Positions 7,811 through 15,689 of a DNA stretch of 21,785 nucleotides are shown piece by piece. The first letter of the stretch is position 1; each line of letters opens with the position of its first letter. The stretch is taken from positions 1-21,785 of the forward strand of contig CAZWAP010000039.1 in NCBI GenBank assembly GCA_964632005.1, written 5' to 3'. The notes beneath the pieces were generated by a model. The model was given only the letters and a program-made list of their open reading frames with translations. It searched no databases and was not told the DNA's origin. Position numbers and translations under genes: made by a program. This DNA comes from CAZWAP01 sp964632005 (GTDB lineage Bacteria; Planctomycetota; Phycisphaerae; Sedimentisphaerales; Anaerobacaceae).

Positions 7811-8569
7811 ATGAAGCGCGTTTTGATTGCGGCCTTGGCCGTGATGGCCATATCCGTTTGTCTGGTAAGCAGTTACGCAGGGGTAGACATAGTGGACCCC
7901 GCGGTCCGGCGAGCTGGTACGGTTAGCCCGCGCTCACCCTATCTGGGCAAAGATGCCACGCAGCCGCAGTCGCTCTACCGCGGTATGGACCGCTACCCCG
8001 ATGCCGGACGGCCTGGCTACCCGGCACCGGTGAGTCCGACGAGGCCGGCGATAGACCCCAACAAGGTGATCGCGGCTGTCAGGGCGTATGCCGGACTGGA
8101 GCAGGAGATCGAACTGGTCGGCAAGAAGAGCAGGAATGAGATCACCGAATGGCTGCGGCCCTACCGGACGCCGACCAGCAGCACCACCTCGCCGACAGGC
8201 ATAGACAATCGCCCGAGACTGGCCAGGGAGGTGCAGCAGCAGGTGGCGGAGGAACTTGCATTCCTCCGCAAGATCGCGGCCCAAGAGGGGGCGAAGAAAA
8301 CGGTCGCAGCGATTGATGGGATACTACTGGCCAGGCAGATACGCCTGGAAAGGCTTATTCAGAAGATGGAAGAGGAGCGCAGGCGATCAGAATTGGGTCC
8401 AAGCAGGTCGCCCCAGAGCCGCACACGAGGCAGATACGGCTCGCGCAGCACGCCTCGACCCAACGGGCTGACCGAGCCTGACAACAGAGAGGATGGTTAT
8501 AATAAGGGGTCTTCTCGGCGTCGCCACATCGGGCCGATCCGAGGGCCGATCCGGCGGCGACCGCGGTAA
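7811..8569 (+). CDS. Secreted basic protein of unknown function
   Basis: This is a 252-residue protein with an ATG at 7811 and a TGGAGGT ribosome site. Residues 1-23 form a Sec signal peptide (MKRVLIAALAVMAISVCLVS, cleavage likely after SYA). The mature part begins with a proline-rich, probably disordered region (about 24-80). Residues about 80-200 are mostly helical and charged (IAAVRAYAGLEQEIELVGKK; LAREVQQQVAEELAFLRKIA; RQIRLERLIQKMEEERRR) and could form a helical hairpin or coiled coil. The tail (about 200-252) is strongly basic (SSRRRHIG, RGPIRRRPR). I recognise no family. It is probably periplasmic, perhaps binding a polyanion, but that is only a guess from charge. A candidate promoter lies upstream, so it need not be co-transcribed with parB. 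Confidence 0.75.
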   Translation: MKRVLIAALAVMAISVCLVSSYAGVDIVDPAVRRAGTVSPRSPYLGKDATQPQSLYRGMDRYPDAGRPGYPAPVSPTRPAIDPNKVIAAVRAYAGLEQEIELVGKKSRNEITEWLRPYRTPTSSTTSPTGIDNRPRLAREVQQQVAEELAFLRKIAAQEGAKKTVAAIDGILLARQIRLERLIQKMEEERRRSELGPSRSPQSRTRGRYGSRSTPRPNGLTEPDNREDGYNKGSSRRRHIGPIRGPIRRRPR

Positions 8570-8953
8570 GAGGGACAGGTGACGAGTTGGCAAGGCGGGC
8601 TTCAGGGCTCAGGAGGGCCTCGGTTGTGTGTATCGGCAGGCTCCTACCGTAAAGACCGGCAAAGACCTCCGCGGTGTGTGCAGCGCGGCAGGGGGGCGGC
8701 GCCCATTGGCGCCCCGGCAGGGGACATATCGGCCGAATCAGTCGAGAATCACCAGCAGATTCAATCGGTAGCAATATATCAAGTGATATCCGCCACCTGC
8801 GCCTGATTCAGCCAGGCAGTCCGATCGCCGCCGGGCCAAATTAGCCGCCGGCACCGTTGAAATGGGCACCACGGTCACGTAGGATAGCGTGGGCCAGCAT
8901 ACTGGAGCAAGGCCCATAGATAGATAGGAATACCAGGTAGATGGAGTAGAACA
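8570..8953 (+). other. 384-base gap with a hairpin, a palindrome and a promoter
   Basis: No convincing gene is seen. GGCGCC (8698-8703) and GGCGCC (8708-8713) form a 6-bp hairpin with a CATT loop but no following T-run. ATATCA-AG-TGATAT (8776-8789) is a perfect 14-base inverted repeat that could be an operator. The promoter at 8857-8885 is listed separately. Confidence 0.5.
8857..8885 (+). promoter_or_regulatory. Candidate sigma-70-type promoter for the beta-helix gene
   Basis: TTGAAA (8857-8862, 5 of 6 to consensus) and TAGGAT (8880-8885, 4 of 6) are separated by exactly 17 bases. This gives a leader of about 60 bases before the ATG at 8954. The inverted repeat at 8776-8789 lies about 70 bases upstream of the -35. 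Confidence 0.45.
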
Positions 8954-10795
8954 ATGAAGCGGATTGCGATCGCCGCGGTGTTGACTGTGGCCGTTTCCGT
9001 GGTTTCAGCCCGGGAGTATCACGTTTCCGTCAGCGGCAACGATTCATATGATGGTACCATCACCAGGCCTCTGCGGACCATTTCGGCTGCGGCCCGGCTT
9101 GCCCGGCCTGGCGATCTGATCACTGTGCATAAGGGCGTTTATCGCGAGCGGATCGACCCACCGCGCGGCGGCAAGTCCGATCGCAAACGCATCGTTTATC
9201 AGGCTGCACCCGGCGAAAAAGTCATCATCAAGGGTTCCGAAGTTATCAAGGGCTGGCAGAAGGTGCAAAATGACACCTGGAAGGTTACCATTGTCAACAG
9301 CTTCTTCGGAGACTTCAACCCCTACAGTGACCTTATCGCCGGCGACTGGTTCAACCCTAAGGGGCGTCAGCACCATACCGGCGCGGTCTATCTTAACGGC
9401 CACTGGTTCACCGAAGCAGCCGAGCTGGACGACGTACTGAAGCCCGCCGGGGAATCTCCACTCTGGTTCGGAAAAGTGGACGCGACCAACACCACCATCT
9501 GGGCGCAGTTCAAGAACGTCAATCCCAACGAGGCCGAGGTGGAGATCAACGTCCGCCGGGCGGTATTTTACCCTGAGAAGCCGGGGGTCAACTACATCAC
9601 CGTGCGCGGCTTTACGATGATGCAGGCCGCTACACCCTGGGCACCGCCCACCGCCGAGCAGGTCGGCCTGATCGGCACACACTGGAGCAAGGGATGGATC
9701 ATCGAGAACAACGACATCCGTTACTCGACGTGCGTGGGCGTCACCCTCGGCAAATACGGCGACCAGTGGGACAACACCTCGCAAAACACCGCCCGGGGTT
9801 ATGTCAAGACGATCGAGCGGGCCCTGGAGAACGGCTGGTCGAAGGAGAACATCGGCCACCACGTCGTGCGGAACAACCGCATCGCGCATTGCGAACAGGC
9901 GGGCATAGTCGGCAGTCTGGGAGCGGTATTCAGCACCATCACGGGCAACGTTATCCACGACATTCACGTCCGTCGGCTGTTTTCCGGTGCCGAGATGGCC
10001 GGCATCAAGATCCACGCTGCTATCGATACCCTGATCAGCCGTAACCACATCTATCGCAGTTGGCGGGGCATCTGGCTGGACTGGATGGCGCAGGGTACGC
10101 GGGTCACGCGGAATTTACTCCACGATAACTACGGTAGCCAGGACCTTTTCGTTGAGGTCGATCACGGGCCGTTCCTCGTGGACAACAATCTATTCCTCTC
10201 GCCGGGGTCCCTGTTTGATATGTCGCAAGGCGGGGCATACGTGCACAACCTATTTGCAGGCCGGATTGTGGTGCGTCCGGAATTGAGACGCGAGACCCCG
10301 TTCCACAAGGCTCATTCTACCCGGGTCGCGGGCCTGCAGAAAATCAAGGGTGGGGACGATCGGTTCTACAACAATATCTTCGTAAACCACAATGGTTTGG
10401 CCCCGTACGATAAGGCGGCGCAGCCTATGTGGATCTCTGGTAACGTATTCCTCAAGGGTGCCCAACCGTCCAAGTTCGAGCAGGCCCCGCTCGTGCAGCC
10501 GAGGTTCGATCCGGCAATCAAACTGATCGAGCAGAAAGATGGCGTCTACCTTCACATCACGCTTGATAAGGCGTGGGCCGAGAAGCAGAGGCGCCGGCTT
10601 GTAACGACCGAACTGCTCGGCAGGGCGAAGGTCCCGGGTCTGCCCTATGAGCAGCCCGACGGCTCACCGTACCGCATCGACACCGATTACTTCGGCAAGA
10701 GGAGAAATGCCGCCAATCCCTTCCCCGGCCCCTTCGAGCTTCCCACGGGTGGAAAAGAGGCGCTGAAAGTCTGGCCCGCGGCCGCTCTCCAATAG
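8954..10795 (+). CDS. Secreted right-handed parallel beta-helix protein, possible glycan-active enzyme
   Basis: This is a 613-residue protein with an ATG at 8954. Residues 1-19 are a Sec signal (cleavage likely after VSA). Next comes the opening typical of extracellular beta-helix proteins: EYHVSVSGNDSYDGT, then RPLRTISAAARLARPGD and HKGVYRERIDPPRGG. The central part shows the asparagine-ladder coils of PF13229-type helices: ENNDIRYST, VRNNRIAHC, ITGNVIHDI, ISRNHIYRS, VTRNLLHDN, VDNNLFLS, FYNNIFVN and ISGNVFLK. Such proteins are polysaccharide lyases, glycoside hydrolases (for example GH141-like) or binding proteins. I cannot place this one or name catalytic residues. It is transcribed away from the IS remnant that begins just after its stop, and its C-terminus looks intact. 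Confidence 0.85.
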   Translation: MKRIAIAAVLTVAVSVVSAREYHVSVSGNDSYDGTITRPLRTISAAARLARPGDLITVHKGVYRERIDPPRGGKSDRKRIVYQAAPGEKVIIKGSEVIKGWQKVQNDTWKVTIVNSFFGDFNPYSDLIAGDWFNPKGRQHHTGAVYLNGHWFTEAAELDDVLKPAGESPLWFGKVDATNTTIWAQFKNVNPNEAEVEINVRRAVFYPEKPGVNYITVRGFTMMQAATPWAPPTAEQVGLIGTHWSKGWIIENNDIRYSTCVGVTLGKYGDQWDNTSQNTARGYVKTIERALENGWSKENIGHHVVRNNRIAHCEQAGIVGSLGAVFSTITGNVIHDIHVRRLFSGAEMAGIKIHAAIDTLISRNHIYRSWRGIWLDWMAQGTRVTRNLLHDNYGSQDLFVEVDHGPFLVDNNLFLSPGSLFDMSQGGAYVHNLFAGRIVVRPELRRETPFHKAHSTRVAGLQKIKGGDDRFYNNIFVNHNGLAPYDKAAQPMWISGNVFLKGAQPSKFEQAPLVQPRFDPAIKLIEQKDGVYLHITLDKAWAEKQRRRLVTTELLGRAKVPGLPYEQPDGSPYRIDTDYFGKRRNAANPFPGPFELPTGGKEALKVWPAAALQ

Positions 10796-10879
10796 GCCGC
10801 GCTGCTGTGCACAAATCGGACCACCTCGGCCCGTCGCCAACCGTCCGGCACCCCCATCTGCCTGAGTCTCTTTATTCCC

Positions 10880-11008
10880 ACGATTCCCGTGCTGCTTGCA
10901 GACCTCCACCACCATCTGATCGGCCTGGCACAGAATCCGCACGATCTGTTCTTTGTTGAAACGTTTCTTCATCTTGATTTCTCCTGTAATTGGCGAGATC
11001 ACTACAGG
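10880..11008 (-). pseudogene. Remnant of an IS3-family transposase OrfA
   Basis: From the ATG at 10970-10972, the frame reads MKKRFNKEQIVRILCQAD followed by VEVCKQHG, the recognisable start of IS3-family OrfA (N-terminal helix-turn-helix). After CKQHG (near 10885) the similarity stops and the frame reads through unrelated sequence into the end region of the beta-helix gene. AGGAGA precedes the start. Upstream of it, TGTAGTGATCTCGCC (reading minus, ending near 11006) has the TG start expected of an IS3-type left end. No OrfB with a DDE core is present, so this is a dead, truncated element. Confidence 0.6.
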
Positions 11009-11096
11009 GAAATCCTAACGCCGTCGATGGCACTAACCAAGGGGGACAGTCACATTCCCTTACAGAAAATCCCAATAAACCGGTGAAATATGTGGG

Positions 11097-12110
11097 CTAA
11101 TCAAGCCAATTCTCCGCCATTATGGCGCAGTCTTTGAAGTCGACAGTACAGTCGCCGTTAAGATCGGCGATTGAACATCTCGCGGGAAACTCTTTGCGCA
11201 CCGCCTTGCGATATGCAGAAACGGTTATGCTCCGGTCGGAATGAACTTCAACGATGGCGTATGAATTGTTTTCGGGGCCGGAACCTTCGACCATAGCTTT
11301 GAGTGTATAGTAGTGAATGCCTTCGATATTATTGTACGCTCCGAAATGATAGTGTCCCTGGAAGACAGCGAGGACTCTGCCGGACGCCTCCAAGATTGGG
11401 CGGACGTCAGCAGCGTTGTTGACATAGTAGGAGCCTGTGCCATCAAGCAACTGGTGAATAAAGACGATCGTTGGGCCATCTGTAGAGCCGAGGTCCTGGG
11501 CAAGCCAGTCGAGTTCCGCTGCAGGAATATTTGCATCGGCCCAATGGAAATTATCATGGTCGTAAGGAGTTCCATCGGATTTGTAGTCGGCGTCAAGAAT
11601 CACAAAGTGCAGGCCGTTAAGGTCAAAGGAGTAGTAGGATGCATCAGGCGCAATACCGGTATTCTCAACGTTGGCGAGGAACTGTGACTTGGAGAGGCTA
11701 TCCACATCATGATTGCCAAGAACGTGATAGGTCGGGCCTTTGAACCGCTGAAACACTGCTTCAATAGTCTGCAGATAGGAAATAGTATTCTCCTCGACCG
11801 GTGGATCATCTTGATCCTTAAAATCACCGGTTTCGATGAGAAAATCCACTTCTTGCTTATTCATTAGCTCAACACACTCGGCCATCTTGTCGAGGGATTC
11901 GCTGCAGAAACGGCTGCCGTAGGTGCGGTTGGCGTAGTGGGAGTCGGTGACTATTCCGAAACGTGCGGTATTCGGCCTGGCATCCGCGTGTGCGCGCGAG
12001 ATAAACGGCCCCACGGCCAGACCTGCCGACGAAGCGACACAGGCCCTCAAGAAAACGCGACGCGTGACCGCCCACTCCTGATCGACCGTTGGGATAGGCT
12101 GGTTTCTCAT
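11097..12110 (-). CDS. Tat-exported calcineurin-like metallophosphoesterase with dockerin-like tail
   Basis: This is a 337-residue protein with an ATG at 12110 and a GAGGG ribosome site. Residues 15-43 are a Tat signal (TRRVFLRAC, then a hydrophobic alanine-rich stretch ending SRAHA). All metal-binding motifs of the calcineurin-like superfamily are present: TDSH (D56, H58), ETGDFKD (D96), LGNHDVD (N133, H134), IHQ (H219) and GHYH (H253, H255). The enzyme should hydrolyse phosphomono- or diesters in the periplasm; the substrate is unknown. The C-terminus (315-336, ADLNGDCTVDFKDCAIMAEN) is a single calcium-loop repeat of the dockerin type I kind. Many planctomycete secreted proteins end this way. 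Its neighbours are an IS remnant downstream and tRNA-Val upstream, with no operon partner. Confidence 0.9.
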   Translation of the reverse strand: MRNQPIPTVDQEWAVTRRVFLRACVASSAGLAVGPFISRAHADARPNTARFGIVTDSHYANRTYGSRFCSESLDKMAECVELMNKQEVDFLIETGDFKDQDDPPVEENTISYLQTIEAVFQRFKGPTYHVLGNHDVDSLSKSQFLANVENTGIAPDASYYSFDLNGLHFVILDADYKSDGTPYDHDNFHWADANIPAAELDWLAQDLGSTDGPTIVFIHQLLDGTGSYYVNNAADVRPILEASGRVLAVFQGHYHFGAYNNIEGIHYYTLKAMVEGSGPENNSYAIVEVHSDRSITVSAYRKAVRKEFPARCSIADLNGDCTVDFKDCAIMAENWLD

Positions 12111-12427
12111 ACCGCCCTCTTTTGCTCAGTTATCGTTGAATCGTACCGTTTCCACTCAGCGGAAAACTCTGCAGTCCGCCGGCTTAAAAACAGTCACTCC
12201 GGCGGTAAAGGCGAGGCGCGGATGCGGGAACCGCCTGGGCGACAATAACCTTTTGAATAAGCAGGGGTTATAATTGCACACATCACCGACTTTTCAAAAG
12301 AGCGGGATATTGCGGAGATCACTTGGGTTTTGTGCGGCACCCGTCAAATCCCGTCGGAATCCGTGCCCCGCGGAGCTTAGGCCACAGTATCCCGCACCCA
12401 ACCGAGGTGCTCCACGCTGAAAACTAC
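12111..12427. other. 317-base gap between the phosphoesterase and tRNA-Val
   Basis: No gene is seen. It should contain the phosphoesterase promoter (minus strand) and the tRNA 3' processing or termination region. Reading minus just after the tRNA, GCACC and GGTGC (between about 12400 and 12420) can pair, but no T-run follows, so I do not call a terminator. A TATAAT on the plus strand near 12267-12275 lacks a matching -35 and has no gene downstream. Confidence 0.5.
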
Positions 12428-12501
12428 TGGGCGGTAGAGGACTTGAACCTCTGACCTCCTGCGTGTCGAGCAGGCGCTCTAGCCAACTGAGCTAACCGCC
12501 C
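12428..12501 (-). tRNA. tRNA-Val (anticodon GAC)
   Basis: Read on the minus strand this is a full 74-base cloverleaf. The acceptor stem is GGGCGGT with ACCGCCC. The D-arm has AGCTCAGTTGGCTAGAGC. The anticodon stem CCTGC/GCAGG encloses the loop TCGACAC, so the anticodon is GAC (valine, codons GUC/GUU). The T-arm is AGAGG-TTCAAGT-CCTCT, and the discriminator base is A. The 3' CCA is not encoded and must be added by CCA-transferase. Confidence 0.96.
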
Positions 12502-12811
12502 AAGATGCTTTGCAAATCGAGAACTTGGACGAAATACGCCGCCCGGACAGGTTCGGGCGACTACAGCCGCAGGTATAACCGGTTTATTTTCACAGCTTAC
12601 CAGAGACGGCTTCGGCTTGCAAGAAAATTAAGGGGGAATTCTACCAGGGCTATGCAAAGGGCATCTTCCACGCCGACAAGCATCGGTGCACCGGCGAGCT
12701 ACGCCTTTACCAAAGGCACTCGACATCGGGCCGGCGGCGGCGTAAATTGTCCGTCGGAGACTGACGGCGGTCTTGGATGATTATGGCGGTTTGCAGGGCA
12801 GGCTAATTGTA
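12502..12811. other. About 310-base gap between tRNA-Val and the cupin gene
   Basis: No gene is seen. The tRNA promoter must lie here on the minus strand, but I find only weak hexamers (TTGCAA near 12615 with a poor -10). CAGAGACGGCTTCGGCTT at 12601-12618 matches 5755-5772 with one mismatch. Confidence 0.4.
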
Positions 12812-13336
12812 GTGACTGCAGAGCAGATAATCGAGCTGTTTGGAATGAAGCCCTTGCCTGAGGAAGGCGGTTTCTACGTCGAAACCTACCGGTGCGCCTG
12901 CGCGATCAAGCAGGCGCATCTGCCGGCCGGCTACGAAGGGGATAGGAGCCTCGGTTCGGCTATCCTCTATTTGCTCACGCCGCAGACGTTATCACGGCTG
13001 CACCGCCTGCGAAGCGATGAGCTGTTCCACTTCTACCTGGGCGATCCCGTAACGATGCTGCAGTTGCATCCTGACGGCGCGAGCCGGGTTATCACGCTGG
13101 GCCACGACTTAAGGGCCGGACAGCAGGTGCAGGCGATGGTGCCAGCAGGCTGCTGGCAGGGCTGCTTGCTCAACGACGGCGGCAGGTATGCCCTGATGGG
13201 CACGACCGTGGTGCCGGGCTTTGAATTTGCAGATTTCGAGGCGGCAGACAGGGAACAGTTGCTCAGGCGGTATCCTTCTGCGAAGGAGCTTGTGATTCGG
13301 TTGACCGCGGGGGCGGGGTGCCGAGGCCGCGAATGA
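12812..13336 (+). CDS. Cupin_5 (DUF985) family protein
   Basis: This is a 174-residue protein if the GTG at 12812 is the start. That choice puts TAEQIIELFGMKPLPEEGGF right after the initiator, as in family members, and AGGGCAGG lies upstream. An in-frame TTG at 12773 would add 13 residues without similarity. The protein has the family pattern: PEEGGFYVETYR near the start, SAILYLLTPQTLSRLHRL, SDELFHFYLGDPVTML (metal- or ligand-pocket strand), LGHDLRAGQQVQAMVPAGCWQG, and PGFEFADFEAADREQLL. The cupin barrel resembles yeast YML079w; the biochemical role of the family is not established. The gene is followed tail-to-tail by the dehydrogenase with a 74-base overlap, so its last 9 residues (after IRLT) lie beyond the conserved end. 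Confidence 0.85.
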   Translation: MTAEQIIELFGMKPLPEEGGFYVETYRCACAIKQAHLPAGYEGDRSLGSAILYLLTPQTLSRLHRLRSDELFHFYLGDPVTMLQLHPDGASRVITLGHDLRAGQQVQAMVPAGCWQGCLLNDGGRYALMGTTVVPGFEFADFEAADREQLLRRYPSAKELVIRLTAGAGCRGRE

Positions 13337-14192
13337 CATCGACAAGGGCGTGCGTCCCGTCCTTGCCACGGCCCTGAGCCTGGAGGACGGCGAGCAGCTG
13401 CTGGGCCAGGGCGACGCCCGGCAGAGGTTGCTTTAGCTCCGCGGCGCATTCGAGCACCAACCGCAGGTCTTTCTGTTGCAGATCGACCATAAACGCGGGC
13501 TTTAGATCCCCGGCGACTATTTTCGGGCCGAGGACCTTCAGAGAGTGGCTGGCGGCGGCCCCGGCGGAGGTTACCTTGAGCGTGGTCTCGAGGTCGAGGC
13601 CTGCCTTCTCGGCGAAGGCCAGGCCCTCTGCGATGCTCATAATCGTGTGAATGACCATCACTTGGTTGGCGAGTTTTGTCATCTGGCCCGAGCCGAGCGG
13701 GCCGCAATAGGTGACGGTTCGGCCGAGTACTTCCATTACCGGCCTGACCTGCTCGACGGCCTCTCGGGGCCCGCCCATCATTATCGAGAGTTTTGCCTCG
13801 ATGGCGCCTATTTCGCCACCACTGATCGGCGCGTCGATGAGGGTGACTCCCTTGGCGGTTAGGATTCGGCCCATCCGCTTCGTGGCAGCCGGGGATATGG
13901 TGCTCATATCGACACAGACAAGCCCGTCTCTTGCCTGCTCGATTACGCCGTCCTTGCCGAGCAGCACCGCTTCCACGTCCGGCGTGTCGGGCAGACAGGT
14001 GATCACGATCTCGCAACGGCCGGCCAGCGCGGCCGGCGTCGCAGCCCAGCTTGCCCCTTCTTCAAGTAGCTTCTGCGCCCGGGATGCAGTGCGATTGTGG
14101 ACTGTTACGGAATAGCCTGCCTTGAGCAGGTTGTGGGCCATCGGCGCGCCCATGATACCGGTACCGACGAAGCCGACCTTTTTCCCCAGCAT
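13263..14192 (-). CDS. NAD(P)-dependent beta-hydroxyacid dehydrogenase (GarR / 3-hydroxyisobutyrate dehydrogenase family)
   Basis: This is a 309-residue protein with an ATG at 14192. The N-terminal Rossmann fold has GFVGTGIMGAPMA (G10, G12, G15 nucleotide loop) and NRT at 33-35 after the second strand, a pattern usual for NADP preference. The substrate-binding motif is DAPISGG (120-126). The catalytic motif is GPLGSGQMTKLANQ with K173 as the catalytic lysine and N177 conserved. The all-helical C-terminal half carries KDLRLVLE (about 250). The family reduces tartronate semialdehyde, oxidises 3-hydroxyisobutyrate, or reduces succinic or glyoxylic semialdehydes, and sequence alone does not separate these. 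The start lies 4 bases after the stop of the membrane-protein gene, so they are co-transcribed. The tail after RGLGT (PPPRSTESQAPSQKDTA) lies in the overlap with the cupin gene and is probably not structural. Confidence 0.92.
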   Translation of the reverse strand: MLGKKVGFVGTGIMGAPMAHNLLKAGYSVTVHNRTASRAQKLLEEGASWAATPAALAGRCEIVITCLPDTPDVEAVLLGKDGVIEQARDGLVCVDMSTISPAATKRMGRILTAKGVTLIDAPISGGEIGAIEAKLSIMMGGPREAVEQVRPVMEVLGRTVTYCGPLGSGQMTKLANQVMVIHTIMSIAEGLAFAEKAGLDLETTLKVTSAGAAASHSLKVLGPKIVAGDLKPAFMVDLQQKDLRLVLECAAELKQPLPGVALAQQLLAVLQAQGRGKDGTHALVDVIRGLGTPPPRSTESQAPSQKDTA

Positions 14193-14196
14193 CTCG

Positions 14197-14910
14197 CTAC
14201 ACCACCTCGAGTCGACGGAGGATGGCCTTGCTCCAGCGGCAGGTTCGCAGTTGCGAGAGGATCAGCAGCAGTAAGATGAGCAGCCAGTAACCGCTGAATC
14301 GCAGGTAGAACAGCACCTTCTCGACCATATCGGCCCTGGGGGCCGAGCAGCCCTCGGCCAGCTCAGCCGGGCTGTAAATCGCCCCGACGACGATGCCTCC
14401 GAATATGTTTTGCCAGGGCAGCAGCAACACTAACATAAAAAGCGAGAGGAAGAATGCCCTGCTGATATGGTTGATTCCGCCAAGCTTGCCGATCAGTGAG
14501 ACCTTCAGGCAGAACATCACCGTGAGGAAGTACAGACACGCCGCGAGCATAAGTACGGCGTTGACAAAGGTCAGGACCCTGGCAAGCGTCTTGAAGGTTA
14601 TCCCGAAGGGGATGAGCTTCTGCAGCCCGGATTTTCCCGCGGCAGCCCCGGCGGGTTTATTCGGGTCGCCGGCGGTTGCCAGGTTGGCGTCGGCGGCCTT
14701 CGGCGCCGTGGCGATGGTTTCTCCCCCTGATTCGGTTCCTGAGCGAGGCGCGACCGTCCCGCTGTTGACAAGCCAGAAAGCCCCCTGCACCACCAGCATA
14801 GAGACCAACACTATGATGAACATAAAGTTCTTCCAACCGCGGAAGACGCCGACCGCTTCAAGGCTGTCGGTGGTATCCAGCAAATTCCCCGAACCAAGTT
14901 GGTCGTCCAT
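14197..14910 (-). CDS. Four-helix membrane protein, unknown function
   Basis: This is a 237-residue protein with an ATG at 14910 and a TTAGGAGA ribosome site. Four hydrophobic segments are visible: about 28-48 (NFMFIIVLVSMLVVQGAFWL), 108-134, 152-176 and 199-220. Between segments 1 and 2 is a long Ala/Pro/Gly-rich linker (about 50-95), probably outside the membrane and disordered. The C-terminus is basic. I recognise no family. It is the first gene of an operon with the beta-hydroxyacid dehydrogenase (4-base gap), but nothing in it suggests a transporter for that substrate. Confidence 0.8.
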   Translation of the reverse strand: MDDQLGSGNLLDTTDSLEAVGVFRGWKNFMFIIVLVSMLVVQGAFWLVNSGTVAPRSGTESGGETIATAPKAADANLATAGDPNKPAGAAAGKSGLQKLIPFGITFKTLARVLTFVNAVLMLAACLYFLTVMFCLKVSLIGKLGGINHISRAFFLSLFMLVLLLPWQNIFGGIVVGAIYSPAELAEGCSAPRADMVEKVLFYLRFSGYWLLILLLLILSQLRTCRWSKAILRRLEVV

Positions 14911-14944
14911 TTCTGAATCTCCTAAGTTGGGTGCCTCTGCACTC

Positions 14945-14973
14945 AGTGTAAAATTGAGTTTATCCTGTGGTAA
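14945..14973 (-). promoter_or_regulatory. Candidate promoter of the membrane protein-dehydrogenase operon
   Basis: Reading minus, TTACCA (14968-14973) and TACACT (14945-14950) are 4-of-6 matches to -35 and -10 with a 17-base spacer. This places transcription start about 25-30 bases before the ATG at 14910. Confidence 0.35.
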
Positions 14974-15479
14974 GGGGCATTATGCGGCGTGGAGGGGCGG
15001 ATTGCAAGAAATTTATTTGCCGGTCGTACGTGCGTGGATTTGCGTAATTTTGCTAATGGTTCGGCCGGCCAGCTCTGTCCCGAAAGGATGAATACGCAAC
15101 TGGTCTTCGATCCTTTCTCCGGGCAAGGCATTGTCATACCGCGATCGCGCCTCCTGTCCTCGTGCAGCAGAAACGCTTCAGCTCTGGGCTCGACGCCGCC
15201 TTTCTATCCGTAGAAAAGAAAATACCCTCGGCGATCGTTCCGGCCGGCCTTCTTGATAGGCTGGATATTCTTGAATCGGTAGCTCCTGTGTTTGTATCGG
15301 CACGCCAGAGATCACTTTTCTAACAGGGTACTGCTATTCGGAGAAAGCCAACGTTGCTGATCCGGTATTGTGTTGTAGGTGCCCCGTTTTGTGCAACTTA
15401 AGGGGTATCCCTCGGGGGGCAGGACACCTTCACTCTTGGATGCAGCTGTCGCGTCCCTGAAAGCCCGTGTTCCATCTAA

Positions 15480-15499
15480 TATGCCGATGTATGCCGATC
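15480..15499 (+). repeat. Tandem 10-base direct repeat
   Basis: TATGCCGATG is followed directly by TATGCCGATC, two copies differing only in the last base. The 10-base phase puts both on the same DNA face. They end 16 bases before a -35 hexamer, a position suited to an activator site. Confidence 0.6.
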
Positions 15500-15515
15500 T
15501 TTTTGGGTTTTTGTC

Positions 15516-15544
15516 TTGACAGTTGATGTAGGATGTGATAGAGT
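15516..15544 (+). promoter_or_regulatory. Candidate sigma-70-type promoter for the 15690 gene
   Basis: A perfect TTGACA (15516-15521) is followed after 17 bases by TAGAGT (15539-15544, 4 of 6). The leader to the GTG start would be about 140 bases. Confidence 0.5.
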
Positions 15545-15689
15545 GCCCTTTGGAGCGTGGCCCCTCAAGGGAGGACGGATCCTCGCGAATTGTTCTCGTA
15601 GGGACCGTTGTGAGTACCAAGGCGATTTTTTAGCTTTGCGTGCCTTCACGACTGCGGGCTGCCTTAGAGTTCTGTGAGGAGAAGGAAGA

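Larger units (their letters stand above)
14911..15689. other. 780-base gap with two promoters and a hairpin
   Basis: No open frame here has convincing composition or a ribosome site. GAAAGGAT (15082-15089) pairs with ATCCTTTC (15110-15117), an 8-bp stem with a 20-base loop that can be extended by CCCG/CGGG. It could be part of an RNA, but no promoter fits it. A tandem 10-base repeat and a promoter at the right end are listed separately. Confidence 0.45.

Noticed and set aside
12260..12280. A TATAAT on the plus strand between the phosphoesterase and tRNA-Val
   Set aside because: There is no -35 at 16-18 bases and no plus-strand gene nearby.
15312..15620. A 102-residue minus-strand open frame in the gap before the 15690 gene
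   Set aside because: It runs antisense through the promoter and leader of the 15690 gene, lacks a ribosome site and has no recognisable features.
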